From: Helianthus annuus
Taxonomy: Eukaryota > Streptophyta > Magnoliopsida > Asterales > Asteraceae
Assembly: GCF_002127325.2 (NCBI RefSeq)
Contig: NC_035436.2
Coordinates: 112,243,591 to 112,307,590, forward strand
DNA length: 64,000 nt
Direction: 5' to 3'
Shown: positions 38,816-51,819 of the stretch, piece by piece
Layout of the letters: each line of letters starts with the position of its first letter
Numbering within the stretch: position 1 is the stretch's first letter
Notes under the pieces: generated by a model
What the model saw: the letters and a program-made list of their open reading frames with translations, nothing else
Databases searched by the model: none
Told to the model about the DNA's origin: nothing
Program-made: the position numbers and the translations under genes

Positions 38816-40018
38816 GGACTGGCTTAATTATGGGCCTACGTTAATGGGCCAGGCTTATGGACTTCTGTGTTACTGTTGACGTATTGTTTGGGCCTGTTAT
38901 CACGAGCCCAACTTTTAGGGCCTCACACTTAGACTTTGGGTTGTATGTGACTGTTAACTGTGAGCTGTTAATGTTAAACGTGTTTGCCATGATCAATACC
39001 TGTGTACAATACGTGTTGAACATTCGTGCACTGCATGGCTTGAATCTGATACGACTAATATCTGTGATAGGACCTAATTGATTTCCTGCAACTTGATTAA
39101 CTTTTCTGTGTTACTACCGAGCAAACCAAGGTGAGTTCACACCCTCTACAAAGCATGGGATTCCCTGGGTTGGGAACGGGGTTAAGGAACGTGGGTTCCT
39201 CGTCCTCCTTGGGTAGGACGGCTATGGTTCAGGAAATGTGATTCCTCGTCCGGATGGACGGATAACTCGTACTAGACTAAAACTCTATCACGAAGTCCCT
39301 CCTTTTTGTATCGACTTAATCGCCGGGCCAATGGCGAGCGGGTCATTAGTTAGATAGCGCTATTTAGGTCTGACAAACCTCACACCGTGCCGCAGAGGAC
39401 GGGCGTGAACTAATGGATCTGGGGCACGTCAATGATGATAGACATTGATGTTTTCAGGGCACATAAACATGACTACAGTCAGCAGTCGATATGGTAACGA
39501 GTCTAGTGTACGCATGGGGTAGCCCCCACGGCCGAAACGCCTGATAACTAACATGGGGTAGCCCCCACGGCTGGGATGCCGGAGTAACTGGGAATGAACA
39601 TGTCACGTTTTTAAACAATGGGGTAACCCCCACGGCAGGATGCCAGTTAACGGAAACTGTTTTCAAAACAACTAAAACGAACACCCGACTGTGAACTCAC
39701 TCAACTAGTTGTTGACTCGTTACTACATGCTTTGCAGGACCATAGGTACTCAGCTGGAGCTTGCATGGAGGAGAGTCGTTGTGGGACACGGATTGCTGCA
39801 TACTATGTTAAACTTGAAACCATTTGAACTTATGTTTTAACTTTAAGACTTATGCTTCCGCTTGCAACTTAAACTTTGTTTTGTTTGAACACCAATCGTA
39901 TTGGTTAGACTTTTATAATTGTTTACATGCCTGTTCAGTATGATTGGTGGCTGGATCCTGGTCAGTCACGCCTCCAAGCGGTAGTACTCCACGGGTGGAT
40001 TTTGGGGGTGTGACAGAT

Positions 40019-40036
40019 TGGTATCAGAGCCATTGG
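40019..40036 (+). other. Primer-binding site of F (initiator tRNA-Met)
   Basis: TGGTATCAGAGCCATTGG starts 3 nt after the 5' LTR; the first 14 nt match the complement of initiator tRNA-Met. Confidence 0.9.
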
Positions 40037-40330
40037 TTATAGTGAACTAGGTTTTAATAAAGGAGAAACGTTTTTCTTAAAACCAGACTATAACCGGTAT
40101 AGTGCTCAACGGTCCACAACGACACTTCACTCCACATGCAAGGCTCGACATTCTAGGTGATATGGTATGTGTATATTGCCTACTTGTTAGTTACATAGTA
40201 CATAGTACATTGCCCATGGTATGCTTGATTAGTATAACTACTGTTGCTTGAACACGTGCGTGCTTACTCTATCCTACTATCGTACTCTCGCGCACCTCTC
40301 TCACTCGTGTTACTCTTGTTATGAAGAATC

Positions 40331-43300
40331 ATGTCTGGACGCGTTAACATGACACAAGCCCAGTTGACGGCTTTGATCAACGAACGAGTGGTCGCAGCAC
40401 TCGCAGCTGCACACGCAGGAGGTATATCCTGCAGCCCGAACTTATCCTAGGATCTTTGGGATCCTACTCTCGTGAACCAACCTTTGTGTTAAACTCTGTC
40501 TTTCTTTCACCTACCTTAGGTCAACATGCTCAGGCACCGGTGTGCACTTTTAAGACCTTTATGGACTGTCGACCCACTACTTTTAGCGGCACTGAAGGAG
40601 CAGTAGGTCTCCTCCACTGGTTTGAGAAACTGGAATCGGTGTTCGAAATGTGTGAATGCCCTGAAGCGCGCAGGGTGAAGTATGCTACTGGTACTCTCGA
40701 GGGTTTGGCCCTCACGTGGTGGAATGCTCAAGTGCAAATGCTGGGGTTGGTTGCTGCCAACGCCACCCCATGGGAAGCTTTCAAGGAAATGGTCAAGGAG
40801 GAATACTGCAGTCGTGACGACATTCATAAGCTGGAAGATGAGTTCTACAATCTCAAGATGACGGGGTCAGAGATTGAGGCATACACTAAGAGATCGCATG
40901 AGCTTGCCCTGTTGTGTCCTACTATGGTGGACCTTCCCTACAAGCGAATTGAACTCTATCTCAAGGGCTTGGTGCCAGAGATCCAAAGTCATGTGACTTC
41001 AGCAAACTTGACTACTATCCAGCAGGTTGTTCAGTTGGCTCACCGTCTTACTGATCAGGCGGTGGAGCAAAACAAGTTACCAAAGCGCATAGGTGCTGCA
41101 ACTACTTCTGGTACTTCTAGTGAGAACAAACGGAAATGGGATGGAACTTCAAGCAAGGATTCAACTTCTGTGCAATCTCAGTCTCAGCAGAGAAAGACTG
41201 AGGACTACAAGAGCCCTAGTCAGCAATCGTCTGGTGGTCAAAGTCATGGGGGATACAAGGGGAATCACCCCAAATGCAATCGTTGCAACCTACACCACAG
41301 TGGGCCATGCACCAGGGGCAACTGTCATCGGTGCAACAAGCCTGGTCATGTTGCAAAGGATTGCAGGAGCGCATACCCCGCCAATCAGAATCGTCAGCAA
41401 CCTCAGCAGAACCAGCGACAGCAGCAGGGTAACAACAAAGGGTGCTTTCAGTGTGGAGCTGAAGGCCACTTCAAGAAAGATTGTCCCCAACTGAACCAGA
41501 ACAACAACAACAACAACAATCAGGGGAATGGTAACAATGGGAACCACAACAACAACAATGGTGCTAGGGGACGAGTGTTCGTGATTGGTCAAGGTGAAGC
41601 AAGGAATGATCCCAACGTGGTGACGGGTAAGTTCCTTCTCGACGACTTTTATGTTACAGTCTTATTTGATTCGGGTGCCGATACTAGCTACGTGTCTCTA
41701 GAAGTTAGTAAAATGCTTAAGCGTACTCCCACACCCCTGAACACCAAGCACACTGTAGAGCTAGCCAATGGTAAAAGCTTGGAAGCCTCGCACATGGTCA
41801 AAAGTTGCCAACTTATCCTCGCTAACCAGACTTTCTCTATTGACCTTATTCCTATTGTCTTGGGTAGTTTCGACGTTGTCATTGGGATGGATTGGTTATC
41901 CCAACACCGAGCAGAGATTCTTTGCAACGAGAAGATCGTTCGTATTCCTGGTTTAGGTAGTGAACCTCTCATGATTCGTGGCGACAAGAGAAGTGCTGTT
42001 GAGAATATCATCTCTCTTCTTAAGGCCCAGAAGTGCTTACGAAAGGGCCACACTGCGATTTTGGCTCTAGTTACTGATACCACAGAGAAAGAGAAGAAGC
42101 TAGAAGATTTTCCAGTTGTACGCGACTATCCTGAGGTATTCCCTGAGGAATTACCTGGTCTTCCGCCCCATCGCCAAGTCGAGTTTCAGATTGAACTAGC
42201 TCCTGGAGCTGCACCTGTAGCACGTGCACCTTATCGTTTGGCTCCATCAGAGTTGGAAGAACTCTCCACGCAACTACAAGAACTCTTGGATAAGGGTTTT
42301 ATTCTTCCTAGCTCATCGCCTTGGGGAGCCCCAGTACTTTTTGTGAAGAAGAAGGACGGTACCTTCAGAATGTGTATCGACTATCGTGAACTCAACAAGG
42401 TGACTGTGAAGAACCGTTATCCTCTACCGCGCATTGACGACTTGTTCGACCAGTTGCAGGGGTCGAGCTACTATTCGAAGATCGATCTGAGATCGGGATA
42501 TCACCAGCTGAGAGTTCGAGAAGAGGATGTCTCTAAGACAGCCTTTAGAACTCGTTATGGGCACTATGAGTTTCTGGTCATGCCGTTTGGGCTGACAAAC
42601 GCACCGGCAGTTTTTATGGATTTGATGAATCGAGTGTGCAAGCCTTACCTGGACAAGTTTGTTATAGTCTTTATCGACGACATCCTGATCTATTCTAAGA
42701 GTAAAGAGGAGCACGAGCAGCATCTACGACTTATTTTGGAACTCCTTCGAACAGAACAGCTTTACGCAAAGTTTTCGAAATGCGACTTCTGGCTTCGAGA
42801 GGTCCATTTCCTAGGACATGTGGTGAACAAGGATGGGATTCACGTTGATCCATCCAAAGTGGACTCTATTAAGAACTGGCCTGCACCTCGTACACCAAAG
42901 GAAATTCGCCAATTCTTGGGATTGGCAGGTTACTACAGGAGATTCATTAAGGATTTTTCTAAGATCGCGCAGCCTCTCACCTTGTTAACGCAGAAAGGCG
43001 TTGTCTATCATTGGGGAAATGCACAAGAGTTAGCTTTTCAGCATCTAAAGGATAGACTTTGTAGTGCACCTATCCTTTCACTGCTAGAGGGCACAGACGA
43101 TTTTGTGGTTTATTGTGATGCATCAATTCAAGGTCTTGGTTGTGTATTGATGCAACGAGATAAGGTCATAGCTTACGCCTCACGACAACTCAAAGTTCAT
43201 GAGAAGAACTACACTACGCATGATTTAGAGCTGGGAGCTGTTGTTTTCGCACTTAAGTTATGGCGGCATTACCTGTACGGAACCAAGTGCGCCATCTACA

Positions 43301-45036
43301 CCGACCACAGGAGCCTAGAGCACATATTCAAGCAGAAGGAACTGAATATGCGGCAGCGACGATGGGTCGAGCTGCTAAATGACTACGAGTGCTCTCTCAG
43401 GTATCACCCGGGCAAGGCCAATGTTGTGGCTGACGCCCTCAGTCGAAAGGACACTGCGCCTAAGCGCGTAAGAGCTCTACAACTCACTATACATTCTAGT
43501 CTACCTTCGCAAATACGAGCTGCTCAGATAGAAGCACTGAAACCAGAAAACGTAAGGGCCGAAGCCCTACGCGGGTCAAGGCAACGCTTAGAGCAAAAGG
43601 AAGATGGTGCTTACTACGTAACAGGACGCATTTGGGTCCCACTCTATGGCGACTTACGAGAGCTTGTGATGGATGAAGCACACAAATCTCGCTACTCGGT
43701 ACACCCTGGTTCGGACAAGATGTACCATGATATTAAAACTACGTATTGGTGGCCTAGCATGAAGGCCCACATAGCAACTTACGTCAGCAAGTGTTTGACT
43801 TGTGCGCGAGTCAAGACGGAATATCAGAAACCCTCAGGCCTACTCCAACAACCAGAGATACCACAATGGAAATGGGAGCAAATTTCCATGGATTTCGTTA
43901 CTGGCCTACCTAGATCACAGCGCGGAAACGATACTATTTGGGTGATCGTGGATCGACTCACAAAATCCGCACACTTTTTGGCAATTAAGGAGACGGATAA
44001 ATTCTCCACTTTAGCGGAGATATATCTCAAGGAAGTCGTTTCGAGGCACGGGGTGCCCACCTCTATCATCTCTGATCGAGATGCACGTTTTACTTCGGAA
44101 TTGTGGCAGGCAATGCACAAGTCTTTTGGCTCACGTCTAGATATGAGCACAGCGTATCACCCACAGACGGACGGGCAGTCCGAGCGCACTATTCAGACAT
44201 TGGAAGACGTGCTTCGCGCTTGTGTAATCGACTTTGGCAACAGCTGGGAAAGGCATCTGCCACTCGTGGAATTCTCGTATAATAATAGCTACCACACCAG
44301 CATTAAAGCTGCTCCGTTCGAGGCATTGTACGGACGTAAATGCCGGTCACCTCTTTGTTGGGCAGAGGTGGGGGATAGTCAAATCACTGGTCCAGAACAT
44401 GTGGTAGACACTACTGAGCGGATTGCTCAAATACGACAACGCATGGCGGCCGCTCGAGACCGTCAGAAGGCCTACGCCGATAAGGGCAGGAAGCCACTTG
44501 AGCTCCAGGTTGGGGAGCGGGTATTACTCAAAGTTTCACCCTGGAAGGGTGTGGTTCGTTTTGGTAAACGAGGCAAACTCAACCCACGATACGTTGGACC
44601 TTTTGAAATCATTGAGAAAATAGGCAAGGTGGCCTACAGACTGAACTTACCAGCAGAACTCGGTGCAGTTCACAACGTTTTCCATGTGTCGAATCTGAAG
44701 AAGTGTCTGTCAGATGAGACCCACGTAGTTCCTCTGAAGGAACTCACGATCGACGAACAGTTGAAATTCGTCGAGGAACCAGTCGAAATCACGGACCGGG
44801 ATGTTAAGGTCCTCAAGAGCACTAGGATACCTCTCGTTCGAGTTCGTTGGAACTCACGTCGCGGCCCAGAGTTCACCTGGGAGCGCGAAGATCGGATGAA
44901 ACAAAAGTATCCCCAACTGTTTGCAAACGATACAACCACTACTGAGGTTGAAGCTACGGAATTTCGGGACGAAATTCCAGATCAACGGGGGGTGGATGTG
45001 ACACCCCAGAATAACCGGGAAAACCTTACAACTTAA
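40331..45036 (+). CDS. gag-pol: Chromovirus gag-pol polyprotein (Tekay), with candidate 98-bp intron
   Basis: The long frame is open from 40456 to 45036, but the better start is ATG 40331 ([12 protein letters not shown]), joined through a GT-AG intron 40422-40519 with pyrimidine-rich 3' end; phases match exactly. In the long frame: Retrotrans_gag about 35-200, zinc knuckles [14 protein letters not shown] (290-303) and [14 protein letters not shown] (330-343), Asn run 349-368, protease DSGA 405-408, reverse transcriptase with FIDD 739-742, RNase H (YCDAS, YTDHRSL), integrase HHCC ([16 protein letters not shown]) and DDE ([23 protein letters not shown]), GPY/F-type module (RYVGPFEII), and a C-terminal chromodomain ([17 protein letters not shown]). 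All catalytic residues are present and no stop interrupts it. The chromodomain targets integration to chromatin. Confidence 0.93.
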
Positions 45037-45097
45037 CTAGCTTCCTCAGTGAGTGCCATCAAATTTCGGGACGAAATTTCTTTCAACTTGGGGATGA
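45037..45097 (+). other. 3' leader and polypurine tract of F
   Basis: It contains TTTCGGGACGAAATTTC and ends TTGGGGATGA before the 3' LTR. G has the related TTTCGAGGATGAAATTTC before its own tract at 51788-51819, showing kinship of F and G. Confidence 0.75.
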
Positions 45098-47561
45098 TGT
45101 GACAACTCGAAATTTAGAACCTTTCTTGTATCTTGATGTAACTTGCTTGAAACATTTCGTGACTAGTAACTTGTTAATGTGATAACATAAGTGAACATTT
45201 TATGTGACTATGTGCTTGCTTGTACGTATGGTATATATGTATGTATATTACGTGAGCCGAGAACCCGACTCGAGACCATGAGGTCTCGAGTGAACAGTAT
45301 AGCCGGTTGGGCCTTTGGGCCGCAAACCCCCTTTTAACCGATTCCTAAGCCCTTTAGGGTGCATTGTGAAACAAGTATATATATTATGCTTGTAACCATC
45401 CTTGCCATTTTCTTGGGCAACCAACACACCCACACTCTCACTTCTTCCCTCTCTCACTAAAACCCTCAAGACACAAACACTTCATCATTCTCGGATCTTT
45501 GGACGTTTGGAGCGGCTCACACTCAATCGGTTAGAAGCCACACACACACCCCTCACCAACCGGTTAGTATTTATGGCGTTTAGATTGATGTTTGTTGTTG
45601 TTAGATGATAAAAGGGATGATAGGATGTTTATTGTGTTTGAATGTTAGTATTTGCACAATGTTCTTAATGTATATGATGCCTAATATGTATAATGTTGAT
45701 AATCGATTAATATGTCTTGATTTCGGACATATATTGCATGATGGGTTATGGCATCTTGTGTCTAAATGTAATTCAAACCACTCATGATGATGAACATGAA
45801 ACCGGGTTGCACTTGTTATGTAATCGGATTTGTATAAAAACCGAGTTTGTGTGTTGTGCTAAGTGTTTTGATGCTTGTTCATAATTTGGTAGAATAAGGG
45901 TTGTTTATGCTTTGAATAAATGAAGAACTTAATGTTTGTGTTATGAATAAATGATGAACATGACTTGAATATATGAAGAACTTGTTGAATATGATATGAA
46001 TGTGGTTTGAATGTTTGAAATCTGAATTGTTTGATCCGTTTTTGGCAATGTTTAGACAAGAAAACATGTTTAAGTGGATAGTACACAAATAGGGTGCATG
46101 CAATTGGAATTCTATTGGATAGTACAACTGTGCAGAATCAGCAACTGTTGGGGAGTCGAAACCCCTGGTTGCGACTCGAAACCTCAGGTTACGACATCGG
46201 TTGCGAGTCAAGAACGCCTGGTTGCGACTCGCAACCACAGCATGATGAACCGAGACCACGGTTGCGACATAGGTTGCGACTCGCAACCACCTATGATCAG
46301 CACAAACAGCACGACTCGAAACCATGCTTGCGAGTCCGGTTGCGACTCGAGACCACGCTTATTGGACTGGCTTAATTATGGGCCTACGTTAATGGGCCAG
46401 GCTTATGGACTTCTGTGTTACTGTTGACGTATTGTTTGGGTGTTATCACGAGCCCAACTTTTAGGGCCTCACACTTAGACTTTGGGTTGTATGTGACTGT
46501 TAACTGTGAGCTGTTAATGTTAAACGTGTTTGCCATGATCAATACCTGTGTACAATACGTGTTGAACATTCGTGCACTGCATGGCTTGAATCTGATACGA
46601 CTAATATCTGTGATAGGACCTAATTGATTTCCTGCAACTTGATTAACTTTTCTGTGTTACTACCGAGCAAACCAAGGTGAGTTCACACCCTCTACAAAGC
46701 ATGGGATTCCCTGGGTTGGGAACGGGGTTAAGGAACGTGGGTTCCTCGTCCTCCTTGGGTAGGACGGCTATGGTTCAGGAAATGTGATTCCTCGTCCGGA
46801 TGGACGGATAACTCGTACTAGACTAAAACTCTATCACGAAGTCCCTCCTTTTTGTATCGACTTAATCGCCGGGCCAATGGCGAGCGGGTCATTAGTTAGA
46901 TAGCGCTATTTAGGTCTGACAAACCTCACACCATGCCGCAGAGGACGGGCGTGAACTAATGGATCTGGGGCACGTCAATGATGATAGACATTGATGTTTT
47001 CAGGGCACATAAACATGACTACAGTCAGCAGTCGATATGGTAACGAGTCTAGTGTACGCATGGGGTAGCCCCCACGGCCGAAACGCCTGATAACTAACAT
47101 GGGGTAGCCCCCACGGCTGGGATGCCGGAGTAACTGGGAATGAACATGTCACGTTTTTAAACAATGGGGTAACCCCCATGGCAGGATGCCAGTTAACGGA
47201 AACTGTTTTCGAAACAACTAAAATGAACACCCGACTGTGAACTCACTCAACTAGTTGTTGACTCGTTACTACATGCTTTGCAGGACCATAGGTACTCAGC
47301 TGGAGCTTGCATGGAGGAGAGTCGTTGTGGGACACGGATTGCTGCATACTATGTTAAACTTGAAACCATTTGAACTTATGTTTTAACTTTAAGACTTATG
47401 CTTCCGCTTGCAACTTAAACTTTGTTTTGTTTGAACACCAATCGTATTGGTTAGACTTTTATAATTGTTTACATGCCTGTTCAGTATGATTGGTGGCTGG
47501 ATCCTGGTCAGTCACGCCTCCAAGCGGTAGTACTCCGCGGGTGGATTTTGGGGGTGTGACA
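45098..47561 (+). repeat. 3' LTR of F
   Basis: 2,464 bp, nearly identical to 37550-40015 (2-bp deletion near 46440 and about seven substitutions). It is followed by TSD GTGCT and the resumed LTR of G. Confidence 0.95.
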
Positions 47562-47566
47562 GTGCT

Positions 47567-49656
47567 GATGTTATTCAGTTTTGGTTCAAACGACAGATTT
47601 GGTTTGGGTTTTGTCAGATTCGGTTCAGCGGGGTATATCTTTCGGTTCGGGCTTGGGTGAAATCCAGTCAAAGGCAACGAGTCAACTCAGTTTCAGTTCG
47701 GGTCAACTCGGTCAACCCTGGTCAACACAGCGAATTGACTCAGTCAACTCAACCGGTCAACTCAGCTGACCCGGTCAACTCAGCCAACTTTTTTTTTGGC
47801 GTTTCGACTTGAAGATTCAGTAAAAGATTTAGGACTAACATTATTTACGTTAACTATTTCTTATTTTTATTCGTGAGAAACGAGCTCAAACCAATCGATT
47901 ATTGTATACTACATCTTTACATATTTGACGTACTCTTATATATTGATTGAATCTTGTTTGAATTTTGAAAAAATAACGACAACTGTTTTGTCGGGGGCGT
48001 CCAAAAACAGAGGTAACTCTGCCCGTTTTTCGAGAAAAATCCGTAAAACGAATCGCGTTTTAATATAAAAATTTTGCTCATCAACTACAAACGCCTTTTA
48101 TAAAACTAAAAACATGTGTATAATTTTCGATAACACTTTATGATATGCGAAAGCGACGATACGGAAATTATTTACAAACAATAAATATAGTACTTTAAAC
48201 TTCGAAACTTGACAAATCTTTTATAAAAATAATATACTTATTTATATTGTTTCAAACGTCGATAATCTGATTTCGTTTATTCAAATACATATAGTTTGCA
48301 TCTGTATTTCAAATGCATATAATACGACTTCTTTTACTAAAATAAATATAGTATATATATATTTATTTCGATTATCAAACAACATGATTTCGCATTATAA
48401 AAACAAACATAGTTATATGTTTATTTCAAATACCAAACGACGTGAGTTCGTTTTATGAAAATAAATATAGCTTATATATTTAATTTAAATATCGTACAAC
48501 ACGAATTCTTTTATAAAATAGATATAGTTCATATATTTATTTCAAACTTCAAACAACTCGATGATCGTTTATAAAATAAATATAACTTTTATATTTATTT
48601 CAAAACGCCTAAACCGCACATTATAAATCATATATGTCGAGAACATACAAAGTCTTTGAACGAACAAAAACTCATATTTCTAAATCATATCACGAATGGA
48701 TTTCTAGGAACTCAAATGGTTTACGAATGGATCATACTAAATATACCGGTTTTTACAAAACAAAAGCGTATTATCAAAATGAGAATGATTTTCATGACAA
48801 GGGATGGGATCGTCTAGTTATAATAATGGGACACGGTTGGTCTGCGTTTGAGAAACGGGACTCCCAGCGGGTACATGTTACAAAATGATTACATACAATT
48901 ACAATTGGTATGGTTAGCTAAGGAAGGGTACACTTAGATCTTGTGAGTGGTGGGTACAACACTTAAGGCCATTAATCCTCATTGTAGGACCGAGGGACAT
49001 GAGTGATAGATCTATTTGGGTGTAGCGAGCCCACACCCATGCGGACCAGGGTGGCCCATGTGGTGACTATGTCTTCATCCCGGAGACAAATTTGCTAGGT
49101 TTGAGTCTTCCTGCATCACTTCCCACATATCAATGGCCTTGCAAACCATTGGTGATCTTTTTTTTCCTTGTTTCTTTCATACCGGGGTTTTACAAATTAC
49201 ATATCGTGTTACAATTTCAAAGCATAGGATTTATGCGGGCATGAAGTCAAAGTCAGGGTGGGCATTGACGGTTATACAAACTTTATAAATACAAGTCTAC
49301 AAATACATGGCTTTACGAACATAATGCGTTACAAATACAAAGTTTCCATATAACTTGACAAGAAAATGATTTTTAAATTCGTTTTCTCAATAATATTTCA
49401 CAAACCGGTTATCAAAAAGATTTATTTCAAATCTTTTACAAACAAACTATGAACTCGCTCAATTTTATGTTGACTTTTTTGCATGTTTCTTTCTCAGATT
49501 GCATATCTAAGACAAGGAATGGTTGGAATAGGAGAACCAGGTGGAGTCGAGTACTTAGTGGCGTTTATTTTCTAAAAGACTTAGCTTATTTGCTTCCGCT
49601 GTGCAATGAAGATACCAGTCCAGTCACGCCAGCTCTGATAATTTCGGGGTGTGACA
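47567..49656 (+). repeat. Left LTR of G, second part
   Basis: It matches 53981-56637 of the right LTR, ends GGGGTGTGACA, and carries a deletion near 48637 relative to the right LTR. Imperfect direct repeats of about 60 bp built on AAATATAGTTTATATATTTATTTC with CGA tetramers run from about 48290 to 48610. No gene. Confidence 0.88.
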
Positions 49657-51819
49657 GATTGGTATCAGAGCTATAGGTTACAGCGAATTAGGTTTCCGTA
49701 GAGATACCTAGGCTCTAACCTCACATTTATCTGGGACTTAGATCATTAAGACTTGAATACATACAGAACGCCTAGGACTCGAATATGGTCTCCAACCGGT
49801 GCCGAAAAACAATGTGTCAAAATTTTGTTTTTAAGCATACGCTAAAGTTGTGTTTTACATACGGTACACAAAATGATTACATACAGTAAGCAAAACCTTG
49901 AGAGTTTTGATAACATGCATTTAGGACCATTGGAAAACTTATGATGAAGTTCATTAAAGGTCATCACGTAGGAACCGCGATTATTAACTCGGGTACACAC
50001 TATTATCCATATTGTATATGACATTTTAACTTCCTGGGCAGGCAGCCTACGCGTAACGAAACACTAGTGCACAGGTATACGCGAAACTCAATATGTACGT
50101 CAACGGAGGTTGAAGTACGTCACATACGACTACCGAGGCGAGGCCTTTGAAAAGAAACGATGGCGCAATTCAACGATGACGCTAGATTCCTGTCAGCAGG
50201 AGAACTATCGATCAGGAAGCGGCGGTTTGGCACACGGTCCTTCAACGACATGAAACACGCCAAGGAGAAGACGTATTTCTCCGCGTCCCCCAACAACCGG
50301 TCATCACATGCAACCCCAGGTAAAGTCCTCAAAATTTCTTTTATTGAAATTTCGACTTTCACAATTACTGAGTAGATTTTCGTATCTCTAGTCCTCATAA
50401 TGGTCATTGTGTCATGATCATTTCGACTTTCACATTTACTGAGTAGATTTTCAAATAAGCGTTTCATCGAAGTTCAAATATTATTTCGCCAAATCTAATT
50501 ATCGATTTGTGATTCGAATGACCCACATTATTGTAATTGTTGGCTCCTTTGATTCGAGTCAACAGATTTCTTGAAATTTCTTTTCTTTTCAAGTTACATA
50601 CATGGTTTTTTCGTTGTGACCATGCTGAAAGTTTTCTTGTCGATACATGTATTTATTGTTGGCTTGCGTTAAAACCAAGTTCAATTGTTTGAACTTGTTC
50701 ATTACACATACTCAATTCAAGACACCATATGATGTATTGGAAACATCATATTCAGATTCATTTTAACAAGCGTTTCATTTGTTCCGAATCGTAGTAGACT
50801 TGTTTGGTCAACGACTCCATTAGGTTGTTTAATGATTTCGACACCTTGTGGTGGCATCCTCATTGACTTGAAGCTTGAGCTAATTTCGTTTACACATATC
50901 ATGCATGGATTTAAATTATTTATTTATTGATTTGTTTTAAATCCGCATTAAATTATCATGTTAAAGCAGTCTTAACACAATCGTGTGTTAAGACAATGGT
51001 ACACAAATTCATTTTTATATTCTGGTGTACCCACTAACGGTTCTTTCATCATCGATCGAATGTTTTGTGATATTCATTGCTTCTTCATCTTCGATCGAAA
51101 ACATTATTTATTTGATGCTCCATTTTCAATTGAAAATTCTAAGATGTCATTTGAAACAAACTTTCAGATTCACTTTATTACGCTTTCATTTGATTTCAAA
51201 CACGATGAATTTGTTTGATCACCGCTATTATTGAATTGTTTAAATCACTACGACACCTTGTGGTGTCAGTACAAACTTGTAGCTTGGGCTAATCATAATC
51301 GAGCGTTTCATGCAAAACACATGTGATACTTGTTCGATCACCCCTATTATTGAATTGTTTCATTCATTACGACACCTTGTGGCGTCGGCATCACTTGCAG
51401 CTTATGTTGATCACGATCAAGCGTTTCGTGCAAACTATTACTTTTGAGCGTGTTGATTCTAAGTTTCGTGTAGTGGATATTATTGCATCTAGAATTCAAT
51501 TGCATATTATGAACGTTCATTTGGAATTCGGTTGGTTGAAGTTCCTGTTATTTGTTGGACCCCTGTTAACTTAGTCACCATAGTGACTGTATCTATACGT
51601 CTTGTTTCCTTAGACATCAATTTCTGAGACACGTTGCTTTCAACTGTTGGGTTCTTATTATTGAGGTATGTCCTTGAATTCACATAATTCTAATAGGTCT
51701 TGATTCGATTTCGTGGTCATCTACTTTGATACTATTCGTATTTACCTACACATAACGTAACTCTAAGGAGTTAACGTAGTCTTAATTTCGAGGATGAAAT
51801 TTCATTAACAGGGGGAGAA
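49657..51819 (+). other. Internal region of G (non-coding, 2.2 kb)
   Basis: It starts with the initiator-Met primer site TGGTATCAGAGCTATAGG (49660-49677) and ends with the purine tract GGGGGAGAA (51811-51819). A short frame at 50160 is listed separately. A diverged tandem duplication of about 120 bp with CGACACCTTGTGG lies at 51215-51440 and a third weaker copy near 50840. No gag or pol similarity is visible. Confidence 0.8.
50160..50319 (+). CDS. Short frame in G, possible leader exon
   Basis: ATG at 50160 opens 53 codons (MAQFNDDARFLSAGELSIRK...) with a basic, Ser/Arg-rich composition, ending at CCAG|GTAAAG, which looks like a 5' splice site at 50320. Without splicing the frame continues to 50375. 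I do not recognise the peptide. It may be a remnant of a gag start or a chance frame. No partner exon was found in the rest of the internal region. Confidence 0.3.

Larger units (their letters stand above)
37550..40015 (+). repeat. 5' LTR of F
   Basis: 2,466 bp. It holds a TATA-like TATATATA at 37828-37835, a perfect inverted repeat at 37720-37743, a cluster of GACTCG/GGTTGCGA words at 38605-38815, and three repeats of ATGGGGTAGCCCCCACGGC at 39510-39640. Confidence 0.95.
37550..47561 (+). mobile_element. Tekay-type chromovirus F (Ty3/gypsy), nearly intact
   Basis: LTRs are 37550-40015 (2,466 bp) and 45098-47561 (2,464 bp), starting TGTGACAACTCG and ending GGGTGTGACA; TSD GTGCT (37545-37549 and 47562-47566). 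The LTRs differ at about eight sites including one 2-bp deletion, roughly 0.3 percent. One long gag-pol frame with chromodomain lies between initiator-Met primer site and polypurine tract. This is the youngest and the only potentially functional element seen here. Confidence 0.96.

Noticed and set aside
40456..40519. First in-frame Met at 40456 as start of the F polyprotein
   Set aside because: The first 21 codons are unlike Tekay gag and coincide with the intron-like segment; ATG 40331 with splicing fits better.
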